From Segatella copri (lineage in GTDB: Bacteria; Bacteroidota; Bacteroidia; Bacteroidales; Bacteroidaceae): a stretch of DNA of 64,000 nucleotides. This document shows, in pieces, positions 9,268 to 17,977 of the stretch. Position 1 is the stretch's first letter. Each line of letters opens with the position of its first letter. Where the stretch lies: the NCBI RefSeq assembly GCF_949820605.1, contig NZ_CATKVU010000006.1, forward strand, positions 1,348,501-1,412,500. Reading direction: 5' to 3'. The position numbers were made by a program, and so were the translations under genes. The notes under the pieces were generated by a model, which was not told where the DNA came from, ran no database searches, and worked only from the letters and a program-made list of their open reading frames with translations.

Positions 9268-9270
9268 TTT

Positions 9271-9333
9271 AAGTGAAGAGTAAAGAACGAAGAGTGAAGA
9301 ATTCCATTGCTTTTCTCTTTGTTCCTTACATTA
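9271..9333 (+). repeat. Purine-rich imperfect inverted repeat in the araA-araB gap
   Basis: The left arm GTAAAGAACGAAGAGTGAAG and the inverted right arm (reverse complement GTAAGGAACAAAGAGAAAAG) agree at about 15-16 of 20 positions. The left arm contains GAAGAGT-type heptads. It is related in style to the elements at 6064 and 14741. Confidence 0.5.
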
Positions 9334-9348
9334 AAGAAAGAATCAATA

Positions 9349-10941
9349 ATGAGCGCAAAAACTATTATAGAATCAGGTAAGGCCATTCTCGGTATCGAGT
9401 TTGGCTCTACCCGAATCAAGGCTGTCTTGATCGACACCGACAACAACCCTATCGCACAGGGTAGCTTTGAGTGGGAAAACCAGTTGGTTGATGGTCTCTG
9501 GACTTACAGCATCGACACAATCTGGAAAGGTTTGCAGGATTGTTATGCCGACCTCCGCAAGAACGTGAAGGCTGAGTACGACTGCGAAATCAAGCAGTTG
9601 GCTGCCATCGGTATTTCTGCGATGATGCACGGCTACATGGCTTTCGGCAAGGATGAGAACATTCTCGTTCCTTTCCGCACATGGCGTAACACCAATACAG
9701 CCAAGGCTGCAGCTGAACTTTCAGAACTCTTCCACTTCAACATCCCATTGCGTTGGAGTATCTCTCACGTATATCAGGCTATCCTGAATGGTGAGGACCA
9801 CATCAACAAGATTGACTTCCTTACCACTCTCGCCGGTTATATCCACTGGCAGCTCACAGGCAAGAAGGTTTTGGGCGTAGGCGATGCATCAGGTATGCTC
9901 CCTATCGACTCTAACACCAACAACTACGATGCCGAGATGGTAGCTAAGTTCGATAAGCTCATCGAGCCTAAGAACCTGGGCTGGAAGATTCTCGACATTC
10001 TCCCTGAGGTACTGAATGCAGGCGAAGATGCTGGTGTATTGACCGAGGAAGGTGCAAAGAAACTCGACCCATCAGGCACACTCCAGGCTGGCACCCCACT
10101 CTGTCCTCCAGAAGGTGATGCAGGTACTGGTATGGTAGCTACCAACGCTGTACGTCAGCGCACAGGTAACGTCAGTGCAGGTACATCTTCTTTCTCTATG
10201 ATTGTATTGGAGAAAGCCTTGAGCAAACCTTACGAAGTCATTGATATGGTAACTACTCCAGACGGCAGCCCTGTAGCAATGGTTCACTGCAACAACTGTA
10301 CTTCCGACCTCAATGCATGGGTAGGTTTGTTCAAGCAATATCAGGAGTTGCTCGGTGTTCCAGTAGATATGAACGAGGTATTCGGCAAGCTCTACAACCA
10401 CGCTCTTGAAGGCGATGCTGATTGCGGAGGATTGATTGCTTACAACTATATCTCTGGTGAGCCTGTAACAGGTCTTGCAGAAGGTCGCCCTATGTTCGTA
10501 CGTTCTGCCAACGACCACTTCAACCTTGCCAACTTCATGCGTGCCAACCTCTATGCTTCAGTAGCTGTACTGAAGATTGGTAACGATGTATTGTTCAAGG
10601 ACGAGAAGGTACAGGTAGATCGCATCACAGGTCATGGCGGTTTGTTCAAGACCAAGGGTGTAGGTCAGCGCATCCTCGCTGCAGCCATTAACTCCCCTAT
10701 CTCTGTCATGGAGACAGCAGGCGAAGGTGGTGCATGGGGTATCGCCCTGCTCGCAGGTTATCTCGTTAACAACGAAGAGAAGTTGAGCCTGGCAGATTAT
10801 CTCGACAAGAAGGTATTTGCAGGCAATACTGGTGTAGAAATTGCACCTACTGCCGAAGACGTAGCCGGTTTTGATAAATATATTGAAACCTACAAGGCTG
10901 GTCTTGCTATCGAAAAGGCAGCAGTTGAGAACAAAAAGTAA
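9349..10941 (+). CDS. araB: Ribulokinase, FGGY family
   Basis: Phosphorylates L-ribulose with ATP. FGGY-kinase features seen are the N-terminal ATP-grasp segment [32 protein letters not shown], the sugar-site GDASGML, the phosphate-binding [10 protein letters not shown] and a C-terminal [14 protein letters not shown]. At 530 residues it is of usual length. The start at 9349 ([10 protein letters not shown]) is chosen over 9307 because the extra residues fall within the intergenic inverted repeat. The assignment as ribulokinase rather than xylulokinase comes mainly from its place between araA and the arabinofuranosidase; Bacteroides uses the same kinase type at this position. Confidence 0.93.
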   Translation: MSAKTIIESGKAILGIEFGSTRIKAVLIDTDNNPIAQGSFEWENQLVDGLWTYSIDTIWKGLQDCYADLRKNVKAEYDCEIKQLAAIGISAMMHGYMAFGKDENILVPFRTWRNTNTAKAAAELSELFHFNIPLRWSISHVYQAILNGEDHINKIDFLTTLAGYIHWQLTGKKVLGVGDASGMLPIDSNTNNYDAEMVAKFDKLIEPKNLGWKILDILPEVLNAGEDAGVLTEEGAKKLDPSGTLQAGTPLCPPEGDAGTGMVATNAVRQRTGNVSAGTSSFSMIVLEKALSKPYEVIDMVTTPDGSPVAMVHCNNCTSDLNAWVGLFKQYQELLGVPVDMNEVFGKLYNHALEGDADCGGLIAYNYISGEPVTGLAEGRPMFVRSANDHFNLANFMRANLYASVAVLKIGNDVLFKDEKVQVDRITGHGGLFKTKGVGQRILAAAINSPISVMETAGEGGAWGIALLAGYLVNNEEKLSLADYLDKKVFAGNTGVEIAPTAEDVAGFDKYIETYKAGLAIEKAAVENKK

Positions 10942-10951
10942 ATAAACGATA

Positions 10952-10988
10952 AATACGTTTGTGGGGATTCCTCCTCCACAAACGTATT
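10952..10988 (+). terminator. Stem-loop after araB
   Basis: AATACGTTTGTGG and CCACAAACGTATT form a perfect 13-bp stem with an 11-nt loop in the 79-bp gap to abfA. The T-run is weak, so it may be a partial terminator or a 3'-end stabilising hairpin that lowers abfA expression relative to araB. Confidence 0.6.
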
Positions 10989-11020
10989 ATACTTAAAATC
11001 GACAACAATTAATAAGAACA

Positions 11021-12595
11021 ATGATGAAGAAACTTTTCGCTACCACATTGCTTTCAACAGCAGTTGCATTCTCAGTTCAAGCTCAGGATGTAACAGGAAC
11101 AATCCATGCCAACCAGGGAACACAGAAAATCAATAAAGAGATTTATGGCCAGTTTGCCGAGCATCTCGGAAGTTGTATCTATGGTGGTCTTTGGGTAGGT
11201 CCTCATTCTAAGATTCCTAACACTCAGGGCTACCGCAACGACGTGCTCCAAGCCCTCAAGGACCTGAAAGTGCCTGTATTAAGATGGCCTGGAGGATGCT
11301 TCGCTGACGAGTATCACTGGATGGATGGTATCGGTCCACGTGAGAAGCGACCAAAGATGCAGAACAACAACTGGGGTGGAACCATTGAGGACAACTCTTT
11401 CGGTACACACGAGTTTCTGAATCTCTGCGAGATGTTGGGTTGCGAGCCTTACATCAGCGGTAACGTGGGTTCAGGCACTGTTGAGGAATTAGCAAAGTGG
11501 GTGGAATATATGACCAGCGATGGAGATACTCCTATGGCAAAACTCCGCCGACAGAACGGCCGCGACAAGGCTTGGAAGGTAAAATACCTCGGTGTTGGTA
11601 ACGAGAGTTGGGGCTGCGGTGGCAACATGCGTCCTGAGTATTATTCAGATCTCTTCCGCCGCTACTCTGTTTATTGCCGCAACTATGACGGAAACCAACT
11701 CTATAAGATTGCATCTGGAGCGAGCGATTACGATTATAACTGGACTAAGGTATTGATGGACCGTATCGGCAACCGTGCCAACGCCATCTCTCTACATTAT
11801 TATACAGTAACAGGCTGGACAGGCAGCAAGGGTTCTGCCACCAAGTTCAACAATGAGGATTACTACTGGACCATGGGCAAGGCGCTCGGCATAGAAGATG
11901 TCATCAAGAAGCACGAGGCTATCATGGACAAGGCTGATCCAAAGAAGCAGGTAGCCCTCCTCGTTGACGAATGGGGAACCTGGTGGGATGAGGAGCCTGG
12001 CACTATCAAGGGCCACCTCTATCAGCAGAACTGTATGCGCGATGCCTTCGTTGCTGCACTCTCGCTGAATGTATTCCACCGCCATACAGAGCGTGTGAAG
12101 ATGACCAATATCGCACAGATTGTCAACGTACTCCAGTCAATGATCCTGACAGATACAAAGGGAACAGGTCACATGGTTCTGACTCCAACCTATCATGTAT
12201 TCAACATGTACAAGGACTTCCAGGAGGCAACCTATCTCCCAATGGATGTAAAGTGCGACTCTATGGATGTTCGCGGCGATGATCACGCAAGAGATGGAAG
12301 AAAGATTCCACTGGTATCTACTTCAGCTGCCAAGAAGGTAGATGGAACCATTGTGGTTGCTCTTGCCAATGTCAGTCTTGACAAGGCTCAGCAGGTAGAG
12401 TTTAATCTGGATGGTGCAGCTGCTCCAAAAACTGTAACAGGACAGATTATTTCCTGCAACAAGGTGAGCGATTACAACGACTTTGCACACCCGGATGTAG
12501 TGAAGCCTGCAGTTTTTAAGGATGCAAAAGTAAAGAAAAACACCCTTAAGGTAAAAATTCCTGCAAAATCTATCGTAGTTTTGAAAATAAAATAG
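11021..12595 (+). CDS. abfA: Secreted alpha-L-arabinofuranosidase, GH51
   Basis: Removes terminal L-arabinofuranose from arabinan or arabinoxylan fragments. Its 524 residues begin with a signal peptide ([10 protein letters not shown] to SVQAQD, cleavage near residue 22), so it acts in the periplasm. GH51 catalytic residues are visible: acid/base E195 in GVGNESWG and nucleophile E317 in [10 protein letters not shown]; the substrate-site segment [15 protein letters not shown] is also present. The last 110 residues or so form the usual C-terminal beta domain. The ATG at 11024 is an equally possible start. Placing the enzyme with the arabinose catabolic genes makes the operon a release-and-use pathway. 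Confidence 0.96.
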   Translation: MMKKLFATTLLSTAVAFSVQAQDVTGTIHANQGTQKINKEIYGQFAEHLGSCIYGGLWVGPHSKIPNTQGYRNDVLQALKDLKVPVLRWPGGCFADEYHWMDGIGPREKRPKMQNNNWGGTIEDNSFGTHEFLNLCEMLGCEPYISGNVGSGTVEELAKWVEYMTSDGDTPMAKLRRQNGRDKAWKVKYLGVGNESWGCGGNMRPEYYSDLFRRYSVYCRNYDGNQLYKIASGASDYDYNWTKVLMDRIGNRANAISLHYYTVTGWTGSKGSATKFNNEDYYWTMGKALGIEDVIKKHEAIMDKADPKKQVALLVDEWGTWWDEEPGTIKGHLYQQNCMRDAFVAALSLNVFHRHTERVKMTNIAQIVNVLQSMILTDTKGTGHMVLTPTYHVFNMYKDFQEATYLPMDVKCDSMDVRGDDHARDGRKIPLVSTSAAKKVDGTIVVALANVSLDKAQQVEFNLDGAAAPKTVTGQIISCNKVSDYNDFAHPDVVKPAVFKDAKVKKNTLKVKIPAKSIVVLKIK

Positions 12596-12701
12596 TATCT
12601 TTGAAGGCAAAAAAAGGAAGTATCCTTCTTTTGAGTAGCCTTCAGAGCTAGAAAAACAAGAATATTTCAGCAGAAATAACAACAATAACAAATATAAAAT
12701 T

Positions 12702-14723
12702 ATGAACGACATTAAAGTAATGAATCATGCAGCTGATAACATCCGTATCTTGGCTGCTTCAATGGTAGAAAAGGCAAATTCCGGTCACCCAGGTGGTGCT
12801 ATGGGTGGTTCTGACTTCATCAACGTGCTCTTCTCTGAGTACCTGGTTTATGATCCAGCAGATCCAACATGGACAGGTCGTGACCGTTTCTTCCTCGACC
12901 CAGGACACATGAGCCCTATGCTCTATGCTGGTTTGGCTTTGCGTGGTTTCTTCTCTATGGAAGACCTCAAGCAGTTCCGCCAGTGGGGTTCTGTAACTCC
13001 TGGTCACCCAGAGCTCGACCTTCAGCGTGGTATCGAGAACTCATCTGGTCCTCTCGGTCAGGGTCATGCCCTCGCAGCTGGTGCAGCTGTTGCAGAGAAG
13101 TTCCTCGAGGCTCGTCTGGGTTCAACCATGATGCAGCACAAGATCTACGCATACATCTCTGATGGTGCTGTAGAGGAAGAGATTTCTCAGGGTGTTGGTC
13201 GTATCGCCGGTAACCTCGGTCTGAACAATCTCATCATGTTCTACGATTCTAACGACATCCAGCTCTCTACAGAGTGTGGCGTTGTAATGAACGAGGATAC
13301 AGAGATGAAGTACAAGGCTTGGGGCTGGAATGTCATCAAGATCAACGGTAACGACGTAGCTCAGATTCGTGAGGCGCTCGATGCTGCCCAGAAGGAGCAG
13401 GACCGCCCTACCCTCATCATCGGTAAGACCGTAATGGGTAAGGGTGCTCTCCGCGCAGACGGCACAAGCTACGAGGCTTGCATCAATACTCACGGCGCTC
13501 CTCTCGGTGGCGACGCTTACGTTAATACCATCAAGCACCTCGGTGGTGATCCTGAGAATCCATTCGTTATCTTCGACGATGTAAAGGAAATCTACGCTAA
13601 GCGTGCTGAGGAGTTGAAGAAGATCGTAGCTGAGCGCAAGGCTGCAGAGGCTGAATGGCGCAAGGCTAACCCTGAGAAGGCTGCTCAGATGGATGAGTGG
13701 TTCAGCGGCAAGGCTCCTAAGGTAGACTGGAGCAAGGTTGAGCAGAAGGCTGGTTCAGCTACACGTGCAGCATCTGCTGCTTGTCTCGGTGTTTTGGCAG
13801 AGCAGGTTCCTAACATGATCTGTGCTTCTGCTGACCTTTCTAACTCTGATAAGACAGACGGTTTCTTGAAGAAAACCAAGAGCATCGTTCGCGGTGACTT
13901 CTCAGGTGCATTCTTCCAGGCAGGTGTTGCTGAGTTGACAATGGCTGATATGTGTATCGGTATGATGCTCCACGGTGGTGTTGTTGCAGCAATGGGTACA
14001 TTCTTCGTATTCTCTGATTATATGAAGCCAGCTGTACGTCTCGCAGCCCTGATGCAGGTTCCAGTGAAGTTCATCTGGACTCACGATGCATTCCGCGTTG
14101 GTGAGGATGGACCTACTCACGAGCCAGTTGAACAGGAGGCACAGATCCGCCTCATGGAGAAGTTAAAGAACCACGCAGGTAAGGACAGCGTCCGCGTATT
14201 CCGTCCAGCTGATGCTGACGAGACTACAGTTTGCTGGAAGCTCGCTATGGAGAATGTTGAGACTCCTACAGCTTTGATCTTCTCTCGTCAGGGCATCGCT
14301 AAGTTGCCAGAGGGTAATGATTACGAGCAGGCTGCCAAGGGTGCTTACATTGTAGCAGGCAGCGACGAGAATCCAGACGTTATCTTGGTAGCTAGCGGTT
14401 CTGAGGTTTCTACATTGGAGGCTGGTTGCGAGGCTTTGCGTGCCGACGGCATCAAGGTTCGCGTGGTAAGTGCTCCATCAGAGGGCTTGTTCCGCAGTCA
14501 GAGCAAGGAATATCAGGAGAGCGTATTGCCAAAGAACGCTAAGATCTTCGGTATGACTGCCGGTCTTCCTGTAACACTCCAGGGTCTCGTAGGCGCTAAT
14601 GGTAAGGTTTGGGGTATGGAGAGTTTCGGTTTCTCAGCTCCTTACAAGGTACTTGATGAGAAGCTCGGTTACACAGGCGAGAACGTTTACAAGCAGGTAA
14701 AGGCTTTCTTGGCAGAGGCTTAA
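12702..14723 (+). CDS. tkt: Transketolase
   Basis: A thiamine-diphosphate enzyme that moves two-carbon units between pentose and other sugar phosphates, taking the xylulose-5-P made by AraD into central metabolism. It is full length at 673 residues. Seen: KANSGHPGGAMGGSDF, LDPGHMSPMLYAGL, SGPLGQGHALAAGAA, the ThDP/metal segment AYISDGAVEEE, SNDIQLS, and the central pyrimidine-domain segments RGDFSGAFFQAGVAE and THDAFRVGEDGPTHEP. It lies 106 bp after abfA with a TATCTTTG element (12596-12603) in the gap, so it may have an extra promoter, though no good -33 box was found. Confidence 0.96.
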   Translation: MNDIKVMNHAADNIRILAASMVEKANSGHPGGAMGGSDFINVLFSEYLVYDPADPTWTGRDRFFLDPGHMSPMLYAGLALRGFFSMEDLKQFRQWGSVTPGHPELDLQRGIENSSGPLGQGHALAAGAAVAEKFLEARLGSTMMQHKIYAYISDGAVEEEISQGVGRIAGNLGLNNLIMFYDSNDIQLSTECGVVMNEDTEMKYKAWGWNVIKINGNDVAQIREALDAAQKEQDRPTLIIGKTVMGKGALRADGTSYEACINTHGAPLGGDAYVNTIKHLGGDPENPFVIFDDVKEIYAKRAEELKKIVAERKAAEAEWRKANPEKAAQMDEWFSGKAPKVDWSKVEQKAGSATRAASAACLGVLAEQVPNMICASADLSNSDKTDGFLKKTKSIVRGDFSGAFFQAGVAELTMADMCIGMMLHGGVVAAMGTFFVFSDYMKPAVRLAALMQVPVKFIWTHDAFRVGEDGPTHEPVEQEAQIRLMEKLKNHAGKDSVRVFRPADADETTVCWKLAMENVETPTALIFSRQGIAKLPEGNDYEQAAKGAYIVAGSDENPDVILVASGSEVSTLEAGCEALRADGIKVRVVSAPSEGLFRSQSKEYQESVLPKNAKIFGMTAGLPVTLQGLVGANGKVWGMESFGFSAPYKVLDEKLGYTGENVYKQVKAFLAEA

Positions 14724-14740
14724 TTAGCATAAACTAAACA

Positions 14741-14811
14741 GGAGTTGGAAGCTGGAGTTGGAGATTTTGCCGGATGGCAGATTTCCATTTCCGGCATCCG
14801 ACTCCTTTCAC
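14741..14811 (+). repeat. Stem-loop element in the tkt-rpiB gap
   Basis: AGGAGT near 14741 pairs with ACTCCT near 14800, and TGCCGGA pairs with TCCGGCA inside it, giving a long interrupted hairpin with a purine-rich left arm. This is the third element of this style in the operon. Confidence 0.55.
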
Positions 14812-14879
14812 TCTTTTAACATTAACCTTGTGAAGGATAAGGGTTTACACCGGTTTCTTCACTTAAAAACTTAAGTATT

Positions 14880-15323
14880 ATGGAAGTAAAGACAGTTGGT
14901 ATTGCATGCGATCACGCAGGTTTTCCATTGAAGCAATTTGTATTGGAATATTTGGAAAAGAAGGGTTATCCTGTAAAGGATTATGGTACATACAGCGATG
15001 CGAGTGTAGACTATCCTGACTTCGGTCATGCTCTTGCTAAAGGCATTGAGAGCGGCGAAGTATATCCAGGTATCGGCATTTGCGGCAGCGGCGAAGGTAT
15101 CGCCATGACATTGAATAAGCATCAGGGTGTACGTGCCGGATTGGCATGGTGCAAGGAGATTGCTCATTTGGTTCGTCAGCACAACGATGCCAACGTATTG
15201 GTACTTCCAGGTCGTTTTGTAGACAACAAGACCGCCGAGGCTATTCTCGACGAGTTCTTTGCCACAACATTCGAGGGTGGCCGTCACGAGCGTCGCGTCA
15301 AGAAGATTCCTGTTCAGCAGTAA
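14880..15323 (+). CDS. rpiB: Ribose-5-phosphate isomerase B
   Basis: Interconverts ribose-5-P and ribulose-5-P. It is a 147-residue RpiB/LacAB-fold protein. Seen: VGIACDHAGFPLK at the N-terminus, VDYPDFGHALAKGI, the active-site segment GICGSGEGIAMTLNKHQGVRA, the RQHNDANVLVLPGR segment, and C-terminal GGRHERRVKKI. It is the last gene of the pentose block and is followed by a good terminator. Confidence 0.96.
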   Translation: MEVKTVGIACDHAGFPLKQFVLEYLEKKGYPVKDYGTYSDASVDYPDFGHALAKGIESGEVYPGIGICGSGEGIAMTLNKHQGVRAGLAWCKEIAHLVRQHNDANVLVLPGRFVDNKTAEAILDEFFATTFEGGRHERRVKKIPVQQ

Positions 15324-15348
15324 AGTTCTGAATGGATAAAAAAGAATT

Positions 15349-15386
15349 AAGGCTGAGTCATCGCATGATGGCTCAGCCTATTTTTA
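15349..15386 (+). terminator. Terminator of the arabinose/pentose block
   Basis: AGGCTGAGTCAT and ATGGCTCAGCCT form a strong stem (one mismatch) followed by ATTTTTAT, 26 bp after the rpiB stop. Confidence 0.85.
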
Positions 15387-15421
15387 TGGAAAGGCTGACT
15401 GTCTTTCAACCTAAGAAATCT

Positions 15422-15655
15422 TTAAGCCATAACACCATTATCATAGAGATATTCCGGAGCAATATCAGCTCCATTATACCAGAAGATAGTTTGGTCTAGT
15501 CCAAATTGAACGAACTTTTTCTTGTCCTTCAATTCTGCAAATGCCGGATATTTCAAAAGAGGCTGCAAATCAACCTTCTTCGCCACTCCGTCATTAAATG
15601 TACAAAGAAGAGTATAATCTCCTAAATAATCTACATCTTTAACTGTTAGTATCAT
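15422..15655 (-). CDS. DUF2442 domain protein
   Basis: A 77-residue protein that matches the DUF2442 pattern (N-terminal VKDVDYLGDYTLLCTFNDGVAKKVDL, then F-x-FGLDQTIFWYNGADIAPEYLYDNG). Such proteins are common in Bacteroidetes, often in pairs with DUF4160 or other small genes as putative toxin-antitoxin partners; no function is established and no DUF4160 partner is seen here. A near-perfect promoter lies at 15759-15789 on the minus strand, giving a leader of about 95 nt. Its upstream neighbour is the small gene at 15831-16010. Confidence 0.8.
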   Translation of the reverse strand: MILTVKDVDYLGDYTLLCTFNDGVAKKVDLQPLLKYPAFAELKDKKKFVQFGLDQTIFWYNGADIAPEYLYDNGVMA

Positions 15656-15758
15656 ATCCTTATTTATTGATGGTCAAAAGCATAAATATAAATCAATATA
15701 CCTTGTATAACATATACTGCACCCATATATTTCCCTTTTAAAATCGTAAATACGCTTG

Positions 15759-15789
15759 CAAAGTTACGCTTTTATTTGGAAAGCGCAAA
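15759..15789 (-). promoter_or_regulatory. Promoter of the DUF2442 gene
   Basis: On the minus strand TTTG (15786-15789), a 19-nt spacer and TAACTTTG (15759-15766). Confidence 0.7.
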
Positions 15790-15830
15790 GAAAAATGAGA
15801 TTATTATTAGTTACATCAATAATGCAAACA

Positions 15831-16010
15831 TTATGCTATCTTAAAATATTTAGACTGTCCAAAGAATATTCTGCCCAAATTATCCTTGATGGAAATAACC
15901 AATCCCATAAAAGGATTGTGCTCTACATCAATAACCTGGCCCTCAATCCAATCGGTCAAACCTGTTAAAGAAGGATTTGCCTTCATCATATCTCCTAATT
16001 TTGGTTCCAT
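15831..16010 (-). CDS. Small conserved protein, function unknown
   Basis: Encodes 59 residues starting MEPKLGDMMKANPSL and ending GRIFFGQSKYFKIA. The look (VIDVEHNPFMGLVISIKD) is that of short Bacteroidetes proteins often labelled transcriptional regulators without evidence. The start at 16010 is preferred over 16076 because a promoter with a TATTTTTG box (16032-16039, minus strand) lies inside the longer frame. It precedes the DUF2442 gene in the same direction, which has its own promoter. Confidence 0.65.
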   Translation of the reverse strand: MEPKLGDMMKANPSLTGLTDWIEGQVIDVEHNPFMGLVISIKDNLGRIFFGQSKYFKIA

Positions 16011-16031
16011 AACTATCCTATTTATTTTGTG

Positions 16032-16063
16032 CAAAAATACACAGAAGTTTTCAAAATACCAAA
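16032..16063 (-). promoter_or_regulatory. Promoter of the 59-residue protein gene
   Basis: On the minus strand TTTG (16060-16063), a 20-nt spacer and TATTTTTG (16032-16039). Confidence 0.7.
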
Positions 16064-16100
16064 TATTTTCGGGCAAATCTACAAAAAAGCTGGTATTTCC

Positions 16101-16131
16101 TTTGATTTTCAGCGGATTATTCGTATTTTTG
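16101..16131 (+). promoter_or_regulatory. Plus-strand promoter before a gene relic
   Basis: TTTG at 16101-16104, a 19-nt spacer and TATTTTTG at 16124-16131 form a consensus Bacteroidetes promoter. It points into a decayed frame and the tandem arrays and no intact gene follows, so it may drive a non-coding transcript. Confidence 0.6.
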
Positions 16132-16150
16132 CATCGTTATAGATATAAAT

Positions 16151-16339
16151 TCTTTATATGCCAGAATCTCCCTCTCCCATCTTCCCCGCAACTCCAAGCA
16201 AAGTGCTTTGGCTAGGAACAAATACATCATCAGCATCGCTGACCATGTAGTATTTGGAGCTTTAGCCACAACCAGTTCACTCACTAACCTGGTGGAGGAA
16301 CAGAAACTACTTGGAATAGAAATACACGCAAGCGTATGA
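16151..16339 (+). pseudogene. Relic of a gene, possibly a Rossmann/SLOG-type (DprA/LOG-like) protein
   Basis: An open frame without a start codon reads SALARNKYIISIADHVVFGA and then a Leu/Glu-rich end with a stop at 16337. The ARNKYI-x-x-IAD pattern resembles the C-terminal half of DprA/LOG-like nucleotide-binding proteins, but the match is from memory and weak. The N-terminal part is missing and a good promoter sits immediately upstream, as if an internal deletion had fused promoter and gene end. Confidence 0.35.
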
Positions 16340-16381
16340 TACCAAAGGATAATGCGTAAGATACAATCGCAGAATACGGAA

Positions 16382-16447
16382 GAAGTTGTCGGAAAAGACA
16401 GATGAAGTTGTCGGAAAAGATAGTATAGGTTATCGGAGAAGTTAACT
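16382..16447 (+). repeat. Tandem array A, three 22-bp units
   Basis: Units start at 16382, 16404 and 16426 with the core GTTGTCGGAAAAGA; the third is diverged (GTTATCGGAGAAG). A period of 22 is not a multiple of three, so it is not a protein repeat. Confidence 0.75.
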
Positions 16448-16455
16448 CCGTAGGC

Positions 16456-16543
16456 CGCACAACAGCTGTTGTGCGCTTGCATAACAGCTGATATGCGATC
16501 GCACAACACCTGTTGTGCATGCGTAGACCAGCTGATGGGCGCC
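16456..16543 (+). repeat. Tandem array B, four 22-bp palindromic units
   Basis: Units start at 16456, 16478, 16500 and 16522. The first contains the perfect palindrome GCACAACAGCTGTTGTGC, and the others keep the palindromic design with substitutions. It directly follows array A and lies in the intergenic space between the convergent relic and the TPR gene. Confidence 0.8.
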
Positions 16544-16644
16544 TACAGCAAACCAACATTACTCGCTGATGTTTTTATCAATCATTTTGCCACAAAAAAC
16601 ACACTCCTATTTGTTATCTTACCGGAACAACCCTATCTCAAAGA

Positions 16645-16677
16645 AACAAAAAAAGGATGCCACACTAGGTGACATCC
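16645..16677 (-). terminator. Terminator of the TPR gene
   Basis: On the minus strand GGATGTCAC and GTGGCATCC pair around a short loop and are followed by seven T residues, 38 bp after the stop codon of the TPR gene. Confidence 0.8.
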
Positions 16678-16714
16678 CCCTATGAGAATCAAATACTTAT
16701 TTGAAGTTCAATCT

Positions 16715-17923
16715 TTACTTGCTCTCTTCCTCAGCCTTCTTGGTCTCAGGTGCATTAGGACCATAGTAGCCATAGTAAGCCTGGTAACGGGTGTAACCCC
16801 AATTAGCCTGAGCCTTCTCTGGATCGAGCTGCTTAGCCTTGTCGAGAACCTTGATAGCCTCCTGGTAAACAACCTTGCGGCCGTTAGGATCCTGCAAGTT
16901 ACCAGCCTTGCTGTTGTAGCAAGCACCCAGATAAGTAAGAACAACTACGTTATCCTCCTTTGCAGCAAGAGCCTGCTTCAAACACTTGATAGCGTTGTCT
17001 GCATCGTTCTTCTGGATATACATCATACCCTTGTTGGCAAGAGCTACAAAGTTGTTAGGGTTCTTTGCAATAGCTGCGTCCAAAAGTTCAGTCTGCTCCT
17101 TCTCCATCTTCAATGAAGAGTACATAGAGTTCAAACCATCGAGAACAACCTCATTGGTCTCGTCCTTTGCAAAGATATCCTTGAGCTTGTTAACATAGGC
17201 AAGAGAATCCTCGTGAGTCTTCAAGCCGTCCTTCATTACATAGAGCTTGAGGTTGAGGGCATCCTTAGCCTCCTTCTCACTCTTCATGGCGATGTCGCAA
17301 TACTTCTCGCAACGGGCAGCATCCTTAGCCTGGTATGCATAACGGGCTGCAAAGAGAGCAACCTGACCGATATAGTCCTTCTCGCTATCCTTCTGCTTCT
17401 GGTCTACAGAAGCGAAGAGAGGCTCATTGTCTGTATCGAGGAATGCACCCCAATACTTCAATACCTCATCAGCCTTACTGTTCTGGGCTGCTGTCTGACC
17501 CGCATTAACGAGCTGAACACGAGCACCCCATACACGGCTAGCGTTGTTGTTAAACTTAGGAGCAACCTTACCCTTAGCGTTAGGAAGCTGGTCGTACTTG
17601 TAGCACTCAATAGCATTGATCAATGCATTGTAAGCGCCCTCAGACATAGCAGCCTCGTCAACCGGGTCGTTCTTCTTCATGATCTGATTGGTCTGCTGGA
17701 TGCTCTGCTGGTCATTGAACTGCTTCATAGCGAGATCAACGAGCTTGTTGTAAGCCTTGGCCTTCTCTGCATCGTTAGCCATCTGACCCAAATTCTGCTT
17801 AACCAAAGCCTCAGCCTCGGCATAAGTCTTAGCCTTCATGACTGCCTTGAGAGCGTCACTGTCGCCTGCGAATGCTGATGTGGCACCTAGTACCATCATT
17901 GCAGCTACTAAAAACTTTTTCAT
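16715..17923 (-). CDS. Exported tetratricopeptide-repeat protein
   Basis: A 402-residue protein with a cleavable signal peptide (MKKFLVAAMMVLGATSAFAGD). The body is helical and the C-terminal half carries recognisable TPR units (for example KNPNNFVALANKGMMYIQKN and EDNVVVLTYLGACYNSKAG). The tail is rich in Tyr and Gly (YQAYYGYYGPNAPE), then charged. It follows gyrA by 54 bp on the same strand with no clear promoter between them, so it is probably co-transcribed. It may be a periplasmic or outer-membrane scaffolding protein; nothing more specific can be read from the sequence. This gyrA-TPR pairing may be conserved in Prevotella. Confidence 0.85.
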   Translation of the reverse strand: MKKFLVAAMMVLGATSAFAGDSDALKAVMKAKTYAEAEALVKQNLGQMANDAEKAKAYNKLVDLAMKQFNDQQSIQQTNQIMKKNDPVDEAAMSEGAYNALINAIECYKYDQLPNAKGKVAPKFNNNASRVWGARVQLVNAGQTAAQNSKADEVLKYWGAFLDTDNEPLFASVDQKQKDSEKDYIGQVALFAARYAYQAKDAARCEKYCDIAMKSEKEAKDALNLKLYVMKDGLKTHEDSLAYVNKLKDIFAKDETNEVVLDGLNSMYSSLKMEKEQTELLDAAIAKNPNNFVALANKGMMYIQKNDADNAIKCLKQALAAKEDNVVVLTYLGACYNSKAGNLQDPNGRKVVYQEAIKVLDKAKQLDPEKAQANWGYTRYQAYYGYYGPNAPETKKAEEESK

Positions 17924-17977
17924 TTTTCTTAATGAGTTTAAAAGTTGTTGTTATTTATTTTTTACGCGTCTTTTCTT

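Noticed and set aside
16382..16543. Considered as a CRISPR array
   Set aside because: The units are contiguous, without spacers, and no cas genes are nearby.
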